Position numbers and translations under genes: made by a program. Shown one piece after another: positions 42,423-56,500 of a DNA stretch of 64,000 nucleotides. The notes beneath the pieces were generated by a model, which was not told where the DNA came from, did no database searches, and worked only from the letters and a program-made list of their open reading frames with translations. Source of the stretch: CAYWKU01 sp964459325 (lineage in GTDB: Bacteria > RBG-13-61-14 > CAYWKU01); contig CAYWKU010000015.1 in the NCBI GenBank assembly GCA_964459325.1, positions 1 to 64,000 of the forward strand, read 5' to 3'. How positions within the stretch are numbered: the first letter of the stretch is position 1; every line of letters starts with the position of its first letter.

Positions 42423-43124
42423 ATGACGGAATTGATTTTTGCACTGGATGTACAGAACAGGGTCGAAAGTGGCCGCTGGGTGGAGCTTTTGGGCGATGAA
42501 GTCAATTGGTACAAAGTCGGCCTGGAATTGTTTATAAAAGAAGGGCCGCGGGTGGTTGATGAAATAACTTCCCGGAATAAAAAGGTTTTTCTGGACCTTA
42601 AAATTCACGACATTCCCCGCACGGTGGCAAAAGCTACCGCTCAAGCCGCCACCACCGGCGCCGAAATGCTTACCGTCCACGCATCCGGTGGCCGCGCCAT
42701 GATGGAAGCGGCGGCCGCCGAGGTTGCGAAACTGGCCAATCCCCCGAAAATAGTGGCGGTTACGGTGTTGACGAGCCTGGATACCGATGCCCTGAGGGAT
42801 ATGGGGCTGCGTCGAAACTCCTCCGGTTGGGCGGCTCAATTGGCCCGATTGGCAAAGGAAAGCGGCTTGGACGGTGTGGTGGCTTCCGTCGGTGAGGTGG
42901 AGACCATAAAAGCCGACTGCGGGGGCGGGTTTCTGGTAGTAACCCCGGGGATAAGGCCCTCCGGCTCCGGTATGGATGACCAGAAGCGAACGGCTACCCC
43001 CGAATTGGCTGCCGGGAAGGGAGCGGACTATATTGTGGTGGGCAGGCCCATCAGAAAGGCAAACGACCCGGCGGCGGTGGCCCGACAGATAAAAAGAAGC
43101 CTTTCCGGAGACTTGGCCGGATGA
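42423..43124 (+). CDS. pyrF: Orotidine-5'-phosphate decarboxylase
   Basis: PyrF makes UMP from OMP in pyrimidine synthesis. The 233-residue TIM barrel has the start ELIFALDVQNR, the catalytic DLKIHDIPRTV (Asp-Lys-x-x-Asp), VTPGIRPSG and the phosphate-binding YIVVGRPI. The ATG at 42423 gives the expected N-terminus, though an open frame continues upstream; the ribosome-binding site is weak. Its stop overlaps the rlmB start as ATGA, indicating translational coupling. No other pyr genes are near. Confidence 0.97.
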   Translation: MTELIFALDVQNRVESGRWVELLGDEVNWYKVGLELFIKEGPRVVDEITSRNKKVFLDLKIHDIPRTVAKATAQAATTGAEMLTVHASGGRAMMEAAAAEVAKLANPPKIVAVTVLTSLDTDALRDMGLRRNSSGWAAQLARLAKESGLDGVVASVGEVETIKADCGGGFLVVTPGIRPSGSGMDDQKRTATPELAAGKGADYIVVGRPIRKANDPAAVARQIKRSLSGDLAG

Positions 43125-43831
43125 TTGTATATGGCAGAAATGTCGTAAAGGAAGCTATCAGGTCCCGGCATGAAATCAGGGAAATACGGACCACGGAAGA
43201 AGCCGCCGAGCATTTGGTTGGATTGTTGGAAGGGGTTTCAAAGAGTGGGATACCGGTGAAAACGGTTAAAAACAGGGACTTAGACTCATGGACCCGGGGC
43301 GGGGGACATCAGGGTGTGGCCGCCCGGATAAAGCCTTTTGAAAACCCTTCACTGGAGGATATTTTAAGCGTTTCTCCCGGGGGTGGCCCGGTGATATTGC
43401 TGGACCAGGTTCAGGACCCGCGTAATTTCGGTGCCATAGCCAGGACAGCGCTGGCATCGGGAGCCAAGGGCCTGATTATGGCCCAGCGGCGCTCAGCGCC
43501 CATATCCCCCGTTGCCGTAAAGGCCTCCGCCGGGGCGCTTTTCCATATAAAAGCGGCGTATCTCACCAATCTGGCCAGGATTATCGATAAGGTAAAGAAT
43601 TTCGGCTACTGGATTTACGGGGCCGAGGGCAACGCCCGCCAATCGCTGTATGAAGTGGATTTCGCTGAAAAAACCGCTTTGGTGTTCGGAGGGGAGGGGA
43701 AGGGGTTGAGACCATTGGTAAGAGATAAATGTGATATAGAGTATAAAATACCCATGGTGGGGTCCGTCGAGTCGCTTAACGTCAGCGTAGCGGTGGGCGT
43801 GACCCTTTTTGAGCTTCTCAGAAGGCGATAA
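43121..43831 (+). CDS. rlmB: 23S rRNA 2'-O-methyltransferase RlmB (TrmH family)
   Basis: This SpoU-family enzyme methylates the ribose of G2251 in 23S rRNA. The 236-residue protein has an N-terminal substrate-binding domain (MIVYGRNVVKEAIRSRHEIR) and the knotted SPOUT domain with LLDQVQDPRNFGAIARTALASGA, LVFGGEGKGLRPLV and IPMVGSVESLNVSVAVGV. It overlaps pyrF by 4 bp and is followed by a terminator. rlmB just upstream of the tRNA-tuf cluster is seen in many bacteria. Confidence 0.96.
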   Translation: MIVYGRNVVKEAIRSRHEIREIRTTEEAAEHLVGLLEGVSKSGIPVKTVKNRDLDSWTRGGGHQGVAARIKPFENPSLEDILSVSPGGGPVILLDQVQDPRNFGAIARTALASGAKGLIMAQRRSAPISPVAVKASAGALFHIKAAYLTNLARIIDKVKNFGYWIYGAEGNARQSLYEVDFAEKTALVFGGEGKGLRPLVRDKCDIEYKIPMVGSVESLNVSVAVGVTLFELLRRR

Positions 43832-43896
43832 AAAATTTCCCGCCCCCCTTGATTTTTATTTTTGAATCGTTCACCTTATTATGTTGCCGGTAAGGC

Positions 43897-43922
43897 AAAG
43901 AGCGTAATTACGCTCTTTTTTT
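43897..43922 (+). terminator. Intrinsic terminator after rlmB
   Basis: AAGAGCGTAATTACGCTCTT is a perfect palindrome followed by a run of T. It lies 14 bp before the tRNA-Thr gene, with little room for a promoter in between. Confidence 0.85.
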
Positions 43923-43935
43923 CGTCAAAAGATAA

Positions 43936-44011
43936 GCTGGCGTAGCTCAATCGGAAGAGCAGCTGACTTGTAATCAGCAGGTTGAGGGTTCGAGTCCCCC
44001 CGCCAGCTCCA
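43936..44011 (+). tRNA. tRNA-Thr (TGT)
   Basis: Acceptor GCTGGCG/CGCCAGC, anticodon loop CTTGTAA (anticodon TGT), T loop GGTTCGAGT. Unlike the others in the cluster, the 3' CCA (44009-44011) is encoded. Confidence 0.97.
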
Positions 44012-44110
44012 GTTACCCGACAGGGTAACTAAACAAGGCGGAATAAACTACTCGTTTTTTAAAAATGCTCAAAACGGGGAAAGGATAGTTTTATACTCGC
44101 TTCATAACCC

Positions 44111-44194
44111 GGAGGGGTACCCAAGCGGCCAAAGGGGACGGGCTGTAAACCCGTTGACGTTACGTCTTCGAAGGTTCGAATCCTTCCCCCTCCA
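44111..44194 (+). tRNA. tRNA-Tyr (GTA)
   Basis: The 84-nt cloverleaf has acceptor GGAGGGG/CCCCTCC, anticodon loop CTGTAAA (anticodon GTA) and the long variable arm of bacterial tRNA-Tyr. CCA is not encoded. Confidence 0.97.
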
Positions 44195-44286
44195 TAAAGG
44201 AAAAGACAATAAAATCGGGAATATAGGCGGATAAAAACGGCGGGTGTGACGGTAGGAAACCATCAAACGTAAACCGGGAACGAGGC

Positions 44287-44359
44287 GCGGGAGTAACTCA
44301 GTTGGCAGAGTCACAGCCTTCCAAGCTGTTGGTCGCGGGTTCGAATCCCGTCTCCCGCT
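44287..44359 (+). tRNA. tRNA-Gly (TCC)
   Basis: Acceptor GCGGGAG/CTCCCGC, anticodon loop CTTCCAA (anticodon TCC), T loop GGTTCGAAT. CCA is not encoded. Confidence 0.97.
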
Positions 44360-44368
44360 TCTTTATTC

Positions 44369-44441
<73 letters not shown>

Positions 44442-44518
44442 TGGTTATGCGGAGAACGGGTTTTCGAATTAACCGGGTCGCGGTTCGCTGCATCACTGAT
44501 TCAGTTTAGGAGGATGTC

Positions 44519-45715
44519 ATGGCGAAGGAGAAATTTGTAAGAGACAAGCCGCACGTGAACATAGGTACGATAGGTCACGTTGACCACGGCAAGACGACGT
44601 TGACGGCGGCGATGACGCAGTATTTGTCGAAGAAGGGTTTATCGGACTACGTTAGCTTCGACATGATAGACAAGGCGCCTGAGGAGAAGGAGCGCGGAGT
44701 GACGATTAACGTGGCTCACGTGGAGTACTCGACGGCCAAGCGTCATTACGCGCACGTTGACTGTCCCGGTCACGCGGACTACATCAAGAACATGATAACG
44801 GGCGCGGCGCAGATGGACGGTTCGATTTTGGTGGTGAGCGCGGCTGACGGTCCGATGCCTCAGACTCGTGAGCACATATTGCTGGCACGCCAGGTTAACG
44901 TGCCGTCGATAGTGGTGTATTTGAACAAGACGGACATGGTGGACGACCCGGAGTTATTGGATTTGGTGGAGCTTGAGGTCAGGGAGCTGTTGAGCGCTTA
45001 CGATTTTCCCGGTGACGACATCCCGATAGTACGTGGGAGCGCTTTGAAGGCGCTGGAGAGCGGCGGCGACCCTGAGGCCGAGGAGAACAAGTCGGTGCAG
45101 GAGCTATTGGACGCGTTGGACGATTACATACCCGAGCCACAGCGGGACGTTGAAAAGCCGTTTTTGATGCCGATAGAGGACGTATTCAGCATATCTGGTC
45201 GGGGCACGGTTGTTACCGGTCGGATTGAGAGGGGTAAGGTGAAGACGCAGGAGGAGATAGAGATAGTTGGTTTCAAGCCCACGCATAAGACGGTTGTGAC
45301 GGGAGTTGAGATGTTCCGGAAGATACTGGACGAAGGTCAGGCCGGCGACAACGTGGGTCTTCTTTTGCGCGGCATCAAGCGAGACGAAGTTGAGCGCGGG
45401 CAGGTGGTTGCCAAGCCCGGCAGCATCACACCTCACACCAAGTTCAAGGCGGAGGTGTACGTTTTGACGAAGGAGGAAGGCGGTCGTCATACGCCGTTTT
45501 TCCCGGGTTATCGCCCCCAGTTTTACCTTCGGACGACGGACGTTACGGGCACGATAACGCTTCCCGAGGGAGTTGAGATGGTGATGCCCGGAGACAACAT
45601 ATCGATGGACGTTGAGCTTATCACGCCGGTTGCGCTGGAGAAGGAGCTTCGGTTCGCCATCCGCGAAGGGGGCCGCACCGTGGGCGCCGGCGTATTGGCC
45701 GAGATAACGGAGTAA
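44519..45715 (+). CDS. tuf: Elongation factor Tu, copy 1
   Basis: EF-Tu delivers aminoacyl-tRNA to the ribosome. The 398-residue protein has GHVDHGKTT (P loop), DCPGHADY, NKTD and the three-domain layout. TAGGAGG lies before the ATG. Its coding sequence appears identical to copy 2 at 60896-62092, differing at the stop codon (TAA here, TGA there), while the flanks differ, so gene conversion keeps them alike. Codons are unlike those of the neighbours: Thr is nearly always ACG and Leu often TTG. It follows four tRNA genes and precedes rpmG. Confidence 0.99.
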   Translation: MAKEKFVRDKPHVNIGTIGHVDHGKTTLTAAMTQYLSKKGLSDYVSFDMIDKAPEEKERGVTINVAHVEYSTAKRHYAHVDCPGHADYIKNMITGAAQMDGSILVVSAADGPMPQTREHILLARQVNVPSIVVYLNKTDMVDDPELLDLVELEVRELLSAYDFPGDDIPIVRGSALKALESGGDPEAEENKSVQELLDALDDYIPEPQRDVEKPFLMPIEDVFSISGRGTVVTGRIERGKVKTQEEIEIVGFKPTHKTVVTGVEMFRKILDEGQAGDNVGLLLRGIKRDEVERGQVVAKPGSITPHTKFKAEVYVLTKEEGGRHTPFFPGYRPQFYLRTTDVTGTITLPEGVEMVMPGDNISMDVELITPVALEKELRFAIREGGRTVGAGVLAEITE

Positions 45716-45729
45716 GCGGGTAAGTAACT

Positions 45730-45882
45730 ATGCCTAGAGATACCATAACGCTGGCTTGCACCGAATGTAAGCGGCGAAATTATACAACGACGAAAAACAA
45801 GAAAACGCTGCCGAACAAGTTCGAGATTAAAAAGTATTGCCGCTTTTGCAGGCAGCACACTCTTCATCGAGAGACGAAGTAA
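45730..45882 (+). CDS. rpmG: 50S ribosomal protein L33
   Basis: A 50-residue protein beginning MPRDTITLACTECKRRNY and ending YCRFCRQHTLHRETK. It has the four-cysteine zinc pair (CTEC and CRFC) of the C+ form of L33, which needs zinc; many bacteria also have a Cys-less form for zinc starvation. It starts 15 bp after the tuf stop and is followed by tRNA-Trp, the usual order. Confidence 0.96.
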   Translation: MPRDTITLACTECKRRNYTTTKNKKTLPNKFEIKKYCRFCRQHTLHRETK

Positions 45883-45921
45883 GATATATCTTGTTCGCAG
45901 GGAATTCGCAGCCAGGGGCAC

Positions 45922-45995
45922 AGGCCAGTAGCTCGAACTGGTAGAGCACCGGACTCCAAATCCGGGTGATGGGGGTTCGAATCCCTCCTGGCCTG
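45922..45995 (+). tRNA. tRNA-Trp (CCA)
   Basis: Acceptor AGGCCAG/CTGGCCT, anticodon loop CTCCAAA (anticodon CCA), T loop GGTTCGAAT. It lies between rpmG and secE, a common bacterial placement. Confidence 0.97.
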
Positions 45996-46028
45996 TTTTC
46001 AAAAGGCTAAACTCGGGAGACGAGCAGA

Positions 46029-46418
46029 ATGGCTATCGATAATCAGACGATATTCAATTACAGCCTGGGAGTCGGCGCGCTTCTGGTATGGTTCGTAATG
46101 TTCCGGTTTTTCGGTTTTCTGATGCAGCTTTCAGCGGTACAGAGCTACCTGCAGCCTGACGAGACCATGATGACGCTCATTCCCTTTGTGCTGGGACTGG
46201 GCGCAGCGGGAGGAGCGTTTGCGGCGGTGAAGCGGTATCAGCCGGCGGACCGCTTCGGCGTCGAGGTTACGGCGGAGATGAGAAAGGTCGTCTGGCCCGC
46301 GCGAAAAGAACTGACTCGTACCACCGGCGCGGTTCTGATTGTGGTCTTCATAATAGCTTTAATTCTGTTCATTTTCGATAAAATCTTCGGGTTCCTGATC
46401 AATTTCCTGGTAAGGTAG
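46029..46418 (+). CDS. secE: Preprotein translocase subunit SecE
   Basis: SecE clamps SecY in the protein-conducting channel. The 129-residue form has three membrane helices, as in E. coli: two extra N-terminal ones (LGVGALLVWFVMFRFFGFL and LIPFVLGLGAAGGAFAAV) and the conserved amphipathic EMRKVVWPARKELTRTT followed by the last helix (VLIVVFIIALILFIF). nusG starts 6 bp after the stop. Confidence 0.96.
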   Translation: MAIDNQTIFNYSLGVGALLVWFVMFRFFGFLMQLSAVQSYLQPDETMMTLIPFVLGLGAAGGAFAAVKRYQPADRFGVEVTAEMRKVVWPARKELTRTTGAVLIVVFIIALILFIFDKIFGFLINFLVR

Positions 46419-46424
46419 CTGAAA

Positions 46425-46961
46425 ATGACGAAAAAATGGTACGCCATACATACCTACTCCGGTTTCGAGAACAAGGCCAAGCAGGCGCTGGAGGAAAGGA
46501 TAAAAAAAGACGGAATGGATGAATATTTCGAGGAGGTTTTAATACCCAGCGAAGACGTCGAAGAGATAGTCAAGGGCCAGCGTAAAACGTCCCGGAGAAA
46601 GTTCTTTCCCGGATACATGCTGGTAAGAATGGATATGAACGATAAAACCTGGCACATGGTTAAAAATACGCCCAAGGTAACCGGATTCGTAGGGGGAGGC
46701 AGGCCCGAGGATACGCCTTCCATACCGGACGAAGAGGTTAATTCCATTACCCAGAGAATCACCGAAGGGTCATTGAGACCCAAGCCCAAGGTTCAGTTCG
46801 AGAAGGGCGAAAACGTCAGGGTTACAGACGGCCCCTTCGCCAACTTCAACGGAGTGGTTGAAGAAGTCAATCCGGAGAAGGGGAAGTTGAGGGTGCTGGT
46901 GAGCATTTTCGGGAGGGCCACTCCCGTTGAGCTGGAATTCGTACAAGTGGAGAAGAGTTAA
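46425..46961 (+). CDS. nusG: Transcription termination/antitermination factor NusG
   Basis: NusG binds RNA polymerase and couples it to Rho or the ribosome. The 178-residue protein has the NGN domain (KWYAIHTYSGFENKAKQALEE; RKFFPGYMLVRMDM) and the KOW domain (EKGENVRVTDGPFANFNGVVEEV). It is of normal length without the insertions seen in some phyla. It lies between secE and rplK, 3 bp before the latter. Confidence 0.98.
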   Translation: MTKKWYAIHTYSGFENKAKQALEERIKKDGMDEYFEEVLIPSEDVEEIVKGQRKTSRRKFFPGYMLVRMDMNDKTWHMVKNTPKVTGFVGGGRPEDTPSIPDEEVNSITQRITEGSLRPKPKVQFEKGENVRVTDGPFANFNGVVEEVNPEKGKLRVLVSIFGRATPVELEFVQVEKS

Positions 46962-46964
46962 CAA

Positions 46965-47384
46965 ATGAAGAAGGAAGTAGGCAGAATCAAGCTGCATATA
47001 CCGGCGGGAAAGGCCAATCCCTCCCCTCCCATCGGCCCTGCATTGGGTCAGTATCAGGTGGACATTATGGGGTTCTGCAAGGCCTTTAACGCGCAAACCC
47101 AGAAAATGGAAGAAATGAAGGTGCCGGTAACCATTATCGTCTACTCGGACCGCAGCTATAAGTTCCACGTGGGCACCTATCTGACCAGCGAGTTGCTCAA
47201 AAAACATGCCAAACTGGATAAAGGTTCCGGCGAACCGGGCAAGACCCCGGTGGGCAAGCTGAGCCGGAAAAAGCTGCGCGAAATCGCCGAGATAAAAATG
47301 GAAGACCTGAATACCACAGACGTGGAAAGCGCCATGAACATCATCGAAGGCCAGGCCAAAAGCATGGGACTACTTATAACCTGA
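46965..47384 (+). CDS. rplK: 50S ribosomal protein L11
   Basis: L11 forms the GTPase-associated centre with 23S rRNA. The 139-residue protein has the N-terminal KLHIPAGKANPSPPIGPALGQ with the flexible proline-rich hinge and the C-terminal rRNA-binding domain (EIAEIKMEDLNTTDVESAMN; GQAKSMGLLI). rplA follows after 15 bp. Confidence 0.98.
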   Translation: MKKEVGRIKLHIPAGKANPSPPIGPALGQYQVDIMGFCKAFNAQTQKMEEMKVPVTIIVYSDRSYKFHVGTYLTSELLKKHAKLDKGSGEPGKTPVGKLSRKKLREIAEIKMEDLNTTDVESAMNIIEGQAKSMGLLIT

Positions 47385-47399
47385 AAAGGATAACAAGAA

Positions 47400-48104
47400 A
47401 TGGCAAAGGCAGGAAAAAAATATCGCGCCGCCCGGGAAATGAGAGATTCCCAGAGGGCGCACTTAGTGGAAGAAGCCATGGACTTGTTGCTGTCCATGCC
47501 CAAGGCCAACTTCGACGAAACCGTCGAGGTTTCCTTCAGGCTGGGGGTGGACCCCCGCAAGCCGGACCAGATGATCCGGGGAAGCATCACCCTGCCTCAC
47601 GGGGTTGGAAAATCGGTCAGAGTGGCGGCCTTCGCCACCGGCGATAAGGCCAAGGAGGCCGAAGAGGCCGGCGCGGACGTCGTGGGCGGAGACGACCTCA
47701 TAGAGAAAGTGCAGGGCGGTTTCCTGGATTTCGATAAAGCCGTGGCTACCCCGGATATGATGGGGAAGGTGGGTAAGCTGGGGAAAATCCTCGGTCCCCG
47801 GGGATTGATGCCCAACCCCAAGCTGGGCACCGTCACCATGGATATAGGAAACGCCGTTAATGAGGTAAAAGCGGGAAAACTGGAGTACCGCGTAGATAAA
47901 ACGGGTGTCGTTCACATGCCCATCGGAAAAGCGAGCTTCGGGAAGGAGAAGCTCATGGAAAATCTCAGGGCCCTGACCGATGAGTTGTACCGGGTGAAGC
48001 CGTCGGCAAGCAAGGGCGCGTACCTGAGAAGCGTTTACCTCTCAACTACAATGGGACCGGGAATAAAGGTCGATCCCAGCAAAATAAGAGCACTCGTCGC
48101 CTGA
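47400..48104 (+). CDS. rplA: 50S ribosomal protein L1
   Basis: L1 forms the mobile stalk that guides deacylated tRNA out of the E site and in many bacteria represses its own operon. The 234-residue protein has FDETVEVSFRLGVDPRKPDQ, the LGPRGLMPNPKLGTVT signature and KANFDET. A 188-bp untranslated leader separates it from rplJ. Confidence 0.98.
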   Translation: MAKAGKKYRAAREMRDSQRAHLVEEAMDLLLSMPKANFDETVEVSFRLGVDPRKPDQMIRGSITLPHGVGKSVRVAAFATGDKAKEAEEAGADVVGGDDLIEKVQGGFLDFDKAVATPDMMGKVGKLGKILGPRGLMPNPKLGTVTMDIGNAVNEVKAGKLEYRVDKTGVVHMPIGKASFGKEKLMENLRALTDELYRVKPSASKGAYLRSVYLSTTMGPGIKVDPSKIRALVA

Positions 48105-48292
48105 AATCAGAGACAGCGGGGCCTTTGCGAAGGACAATCGCCTTTCGAGGCGCCCTGCCGAGATTGGGAGGCGTTGGAGGCCGTGGGAAAACGGCGGAAA
48201 CTCTCCCTTTCGATTTGATGCTCAGGTGGCTTTATGCCGAAGGGGTCAAGCGGGCCCCTTGTGGCAAAAATCACCGAGAAAGGGGGTAGGAC
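48105..48292 (+). ncRNA. L10 leader RNA (candidate)
   Basis: The 188-bp gap between rplA and rplJ is the usual place of the L10 leader, bound by L10-L12 to repress rplJL. It holds GGGAAAACGGCGGAAACTCT and a strong hairpin (TGCC-x-AAGGGG at 48235-48245 with CCCCTT-xx-GGCA at 48255-48266). I assign it by position and structure, not by a matched consensus. Confidence 0.6.
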
Positions 48293-48826
48293 TTGAAGAC
48301 CAGAGACCAGAAAGCGCAGGAGATACGGCGACTTAACGAGCTCCTGTCCGCTTCCCAGGGAGTGGCTGTGACCGCATATAAGGGCCTGAATATGAAGCAG
48401 ATAAATGACTTGCGGGCCAAAATCGCGGAATACAACGCCAGGGTTATGGTGGTGAAAAACACTCTGGTGCGACTCGCCGCCAAAGACACTCCCTACGAAA
48501 CCCTCCTGGCGGAGATGGAAGGGCCGAACGCGCTGCTGCTGTTCGGAGAAGACATTCCGGGCGCTATGAAAGCGGCCGTTGCCTTCGCCAAGGATAACAA
48601 GGCTTTCGAGCCGGAGAGGGGCTTCATCGAGGGAAGTGCGCTGGACAAGGAAGGACTGAAGGCGTACTCCGAGCTTCCCACCAAGGAGGAAGTGAGGTCC
48701 ATGTTCGTGGGAGTCCTTAACGCTCCACTCTCGAAAATGGTCGGGGTTCTCAACGCTCCGCCGAGAGAGGTGGTCGGCGTTATGGCCGCTTACGAGGACA
48801 AGCTCGGAGCAGGGGAAGCCGCATAG
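48293..48826 (+). CDS. rplJ: 50S ribosomal protein L10
   Basis: L10 anchors the L7/L12 dimers in the stalk. The 177-residue protein has the N-terminal rRNA-binding part (KAQEIRRLNELLSASQGVAV; YKGLNMKQINDLRAKI; VVKNTLVRLA) and the C-terminal helix that binds L12 dimers. It starts with TTG at 48293 after GGGGGTAGG. rplL follows after 54 bp. Confidence 0.97.
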   Translation: MKTRDQKAQEIRRLNELLSASQGVAVTAYKGLNMKQINDLRAKIAEYNARVMVVKNTLVRLAAKDTPYETLLAEMEGPNALLLFGEDIPGAMKAAVAFAKDNKAFEPERGFIEGSALDKEGLKAYSELPTKEEVRSMFVGVLNAPLSKMVGVLNAPPREVVGVMAAYEDKLGAGEAA

Positions 48827-48880
48827 CTTCCGCTGAAACGTAAACCCGAAAAAATACACTAAAATCAAGGAGATTTTCCC

Positions 48881-49279
48881 ATGGCCGAAATTACCAGAGA
48901 ACAAATTGTAGAGGCACTGAGCAACATGACCGTTATGGAGCTCAACGAGCTCCGAAAGGAACTGGAAGAAAAGTGGGACGTCACCGCCGCAGCGCCCGTG
49001 GCGGCCGTAGCGCCCGGCGCCGCCGCTCCGGGTGCGGCCCCGGCGGAGGAAGCACCCACGGAGTTCGACGTCGTGTTGACCGGGTTCGGGGACAAGAAAA
49101 TCCAGGTTATCAAGGAAATCCGGGGCATTACCGGTCTCGGACTCAAAGAAGCCAAGGAGTTGGTGGAAGGCGTTCCCAAGCCCGTTAAGGAAGGAGTACA
49201 GAAGGAAGAAGCCGACAAAATCAAGAAGCAGATCGAGGACGCCGGCGGCGCCGTCGAGGTCAAGCCGGCGGCCGGATGA
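48881..49279 (+). CDS. rplL: 50S ribosomal protein L7/L12
   Basis: L7/L12 recruits and stimulates translational GTPases. The 132-residue protein has the N-terminal dimerisation helices (VEALSNMTVMELNELRKELE), an Ala/Pro-rich hinge (about residues 37-58) and the C-terminal domain (EFDVVLTGFGDKKIQVIKEI; GLGLKEAKELVEGVPK). AAGGAG precedes the ATG. Confidence 0.98.
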   Translation: MAEITREQIVEALSNMTVMELNELRKELEEKWDVTAAAPVAAVAPGAAAPGAAPAEEAPTEFDVVLTGFGDKKIQVIKEIRGITGLGLKEAKELVEGVPKPVKEGVQKEEADKIKKQIEDAGGAVEVKPAAG

Positions 49280-49351
49280 GTCGATTCGTAACCACTCAAT
49301 ATAAACAACTAACTGCCGAGGCCGTATCGAGGCGGCGTGGAGGTTGGCAGA

Positions 49352-53563
<4,212 letters not shown>

Positions 53564-53585
53564 TCTCCCAAAGGAGGAGTCCAAG

Positions 53586-56500
53586 TTGAAGGAACCCATT
53601 ACTCTGCAGGAAAAGCCCAGGGATCCATCAAGCTTCGGTGCGGTTCGTATATCCATCGCCAGTCCCGATGAGATCAAGGAATGGTCTTACGGGGAGGTGA
53701 AAAAGCCCGAAACCATCAACTACCGCACTTTCAAACCGGAGCGCGACGGGCTGTTCTGCGCCAAAATATTCGGTCCCGTAAAAGACTACGAGTGCAACTG
53801 CGGAAAGTACAAGCGTATGAAGCACCGCGGGATAGTGTGCGAAAAGTGCGGAGTGGAGGTTATCAAAAGCAAGGTTCGCCGCGAAAGGCTCGGGCACGTC
53901 GACCTGGCCACCCCCGTGGCCCATATCTGGTTCCTTAAGTCGCTACCCTCCCGCATAGGCACACTGCTGGACATGACGCTCAAAGAGCTGGAGCGAGTGC
54001 TTTACTTCGAAAGTTACTGCGTTATCGAGCCGGGCGACAGCCCTTACTCCGTAGGTGAGCTGCTCAACGAAGAAAAATATCGGAAGGCGCTCGAGGAACA
54101 CGGTCCGAAGTTCAAGGCGGGCATGGGAGCCGAAACAATACAAAAAATGCTGAAAAGTATGGACTTGGATGAAATGGCCGAGCGGCTCCGGTTCGAGATG
54201 GCGGACACCAACAGCGACGCCAAGAAGAAGAAGTTGTCCAAAAGGCTGAAAGTTGTTGAAAGCTTCCGCAACTCCGGCAACAAGCCGGAGTGGATGATAC
54301 TCGAGAGAATACCGGTCATTCCCCCCGACCTGCGGCCATTGGTTCCCCTGGACGGGGGAAGGTTCGCCACCAGCGACCTGAACGACCTGTACCGCCGGGT
54401 CATCAACCGCAACAACCGCCTCAAAAAACTCCTTGAGCTGAACGCGCCCGAGATAATCGTCCGCAACGAAAAGAGGATGTTGCAGGAGGCGGTGGACGCC
54501 CTTTTCGACAACGGAAAGAGGGGCAAAACCATAATGGGCCCCAACAAGAGGCCGCTCAAGTCCCTCGCGGATATGCTCAAGGGCAAGCAGGGCCGATTCC
54601 GGCAGAACCTGCTGGGAAAACGCGTGGATTACTCCGGGCGAAGCGTCATCGTGGTCGGCCCCGAGCTCAAGCTGCACCAGTGCGGCCTGCCCAAGAAAAT
54701 GGCTCTCGAGCTCTTCAAGCCGTTCATTTACAACAAGCTGGAGCAGAGGGGCCATGCTTCCACCATCAAGAGCGCCAAGAAGATGGTCGAGCGAGAGAGG
54801 CCCGAAGTTTGGGACATACTGGACGAGGTTATACGCGAGCACCCCGTCCTGCTAAACCGCGCTCCCACCCTGCACAGGCTGGGAATTCAGGCATTCGAAC
54901 CGGTTTTGATAGAGGGCAAAGCCGTCCAGTTGCACCCGCTGGTTTGCGCGGCATTCAATGCCGACTTCGACGGAGACCAGATGGCGGTTCACGTACCGTT
55001 GAGCGTGGAAAGCCAGATAGAGAGCCGCGTCCTGCTGTTGAGCACCAACAACATCCTGTCTCCGGCGCATGGGCAGCCGATTATCGTGCCCAGTCAGGAC
55101 ATTGTGCTTGGCTTGTATTACATGACCCGGGAGCTTGTATTCTCGAAAGGCGAAGGGAAGTATTACTCCGGCCCGGATGAAGTGAGAAGCGCTTTCGACG
55201 CCGGGGAGCTGGAAATGCACGCTCATATCAAGGTAAGAATTGACGGAAAAACATACGAAACTACCACCGGAAGAGTATTGCTGTCGGAAATTCTTCCCGC
55301 CCCCATCCCCTTCGATGAAATAAACAAGGTGATGGATAAAAAAGCACTGGCCAGGATTATAGATATCTGCTACCGCATGTCCGGTATCAAGGAGACGGTG
55401 ATACTGGCCGACAAGCTGCGCACCATAGGTTTCAACAACGCCACCCTGGCCGGAATCAGCGTAAGCATAGACGACATGCAGATACCCAGCCGCAAGGGAG
55501 AAATGCTCGACCAGGCCAACGACACGGTAGGCCAGATTCAGCGGCAGTTCTTCGACGGCCTGATTACCGACGGGGAGCGCTACAACAAGGTCATCGATAT
55601 CTGGGCCAGCGTGAGCGAAGACGTCAGCCGCGAGATGAAGCGCGAATTGGGGGAGGACGTCATTTACGACGGGGAAGGACAAGAAAAGCGCGTCCCAGCG
55701 TTCAACTCGATATGGATGATGGCCGACAGCGGCGCGAGAGGTTCCGACCAGCAGATAAGGCAGTTGGCCGGATTGCGCGGATTGATGGCCAAGCCCAGCG
55801 GGGAAATTATCGAAACCCCCATTACCGCGAACTTCCGGGAAGGCCTTACCGTGCTGCAGTACTTTATCAGCACCCACGGCGCCCGGAAGGGACTGGCCGA
55901 CACCGCCCTTAAGACGGCCAACGCCGGTTACCTGACCCGGCGGCTGGTCGATGTGTCTCACGACGTGATTATCACCGAGCAGGATTGCGGCACTCTGGAC
56001 GGTATCGAGGTCGGCGCCCTTATAGAGGGCGGCGAAATCATAGAACCCATGGAAAACCGCATCTTGGGCCGTGTCGCCCTCGATGACGTGCTCGACCCCG
56101 TAACCGGCGAAGTCCTCGTGAGGGCCAACGAGGAAATCGACGAGGAGAGAGTGGCCAAGATACGGGACGCCGGAATCCACAAGGTGAAAATACGCAGCGT
56201 GCTCACCTGCCAGTCCAGGCGCGGCGTCTGCGTCGAATGCTACGGTCGCGACCTGGCCAGAGGGCATCGCGTAAATGTCGGCGAAGCCGTGGGCATAATA
56301 GCCGCTCAGAGCATTGGCGAACCGGGCACCCAGCTCACCATGAGAACCTTCCATATTGGAGGAACGGTCAGGCACGCCCAGGAACAGAGCACGCTCGAAG
56401 CCAGAAACCCCGGAATTGTGAAGTTCCATAACATCAACACCGTTGTGAACAACGAAGGTGTGCTGGTGATTATGAATCGCAACGGAGAAATAGCCGTCGC

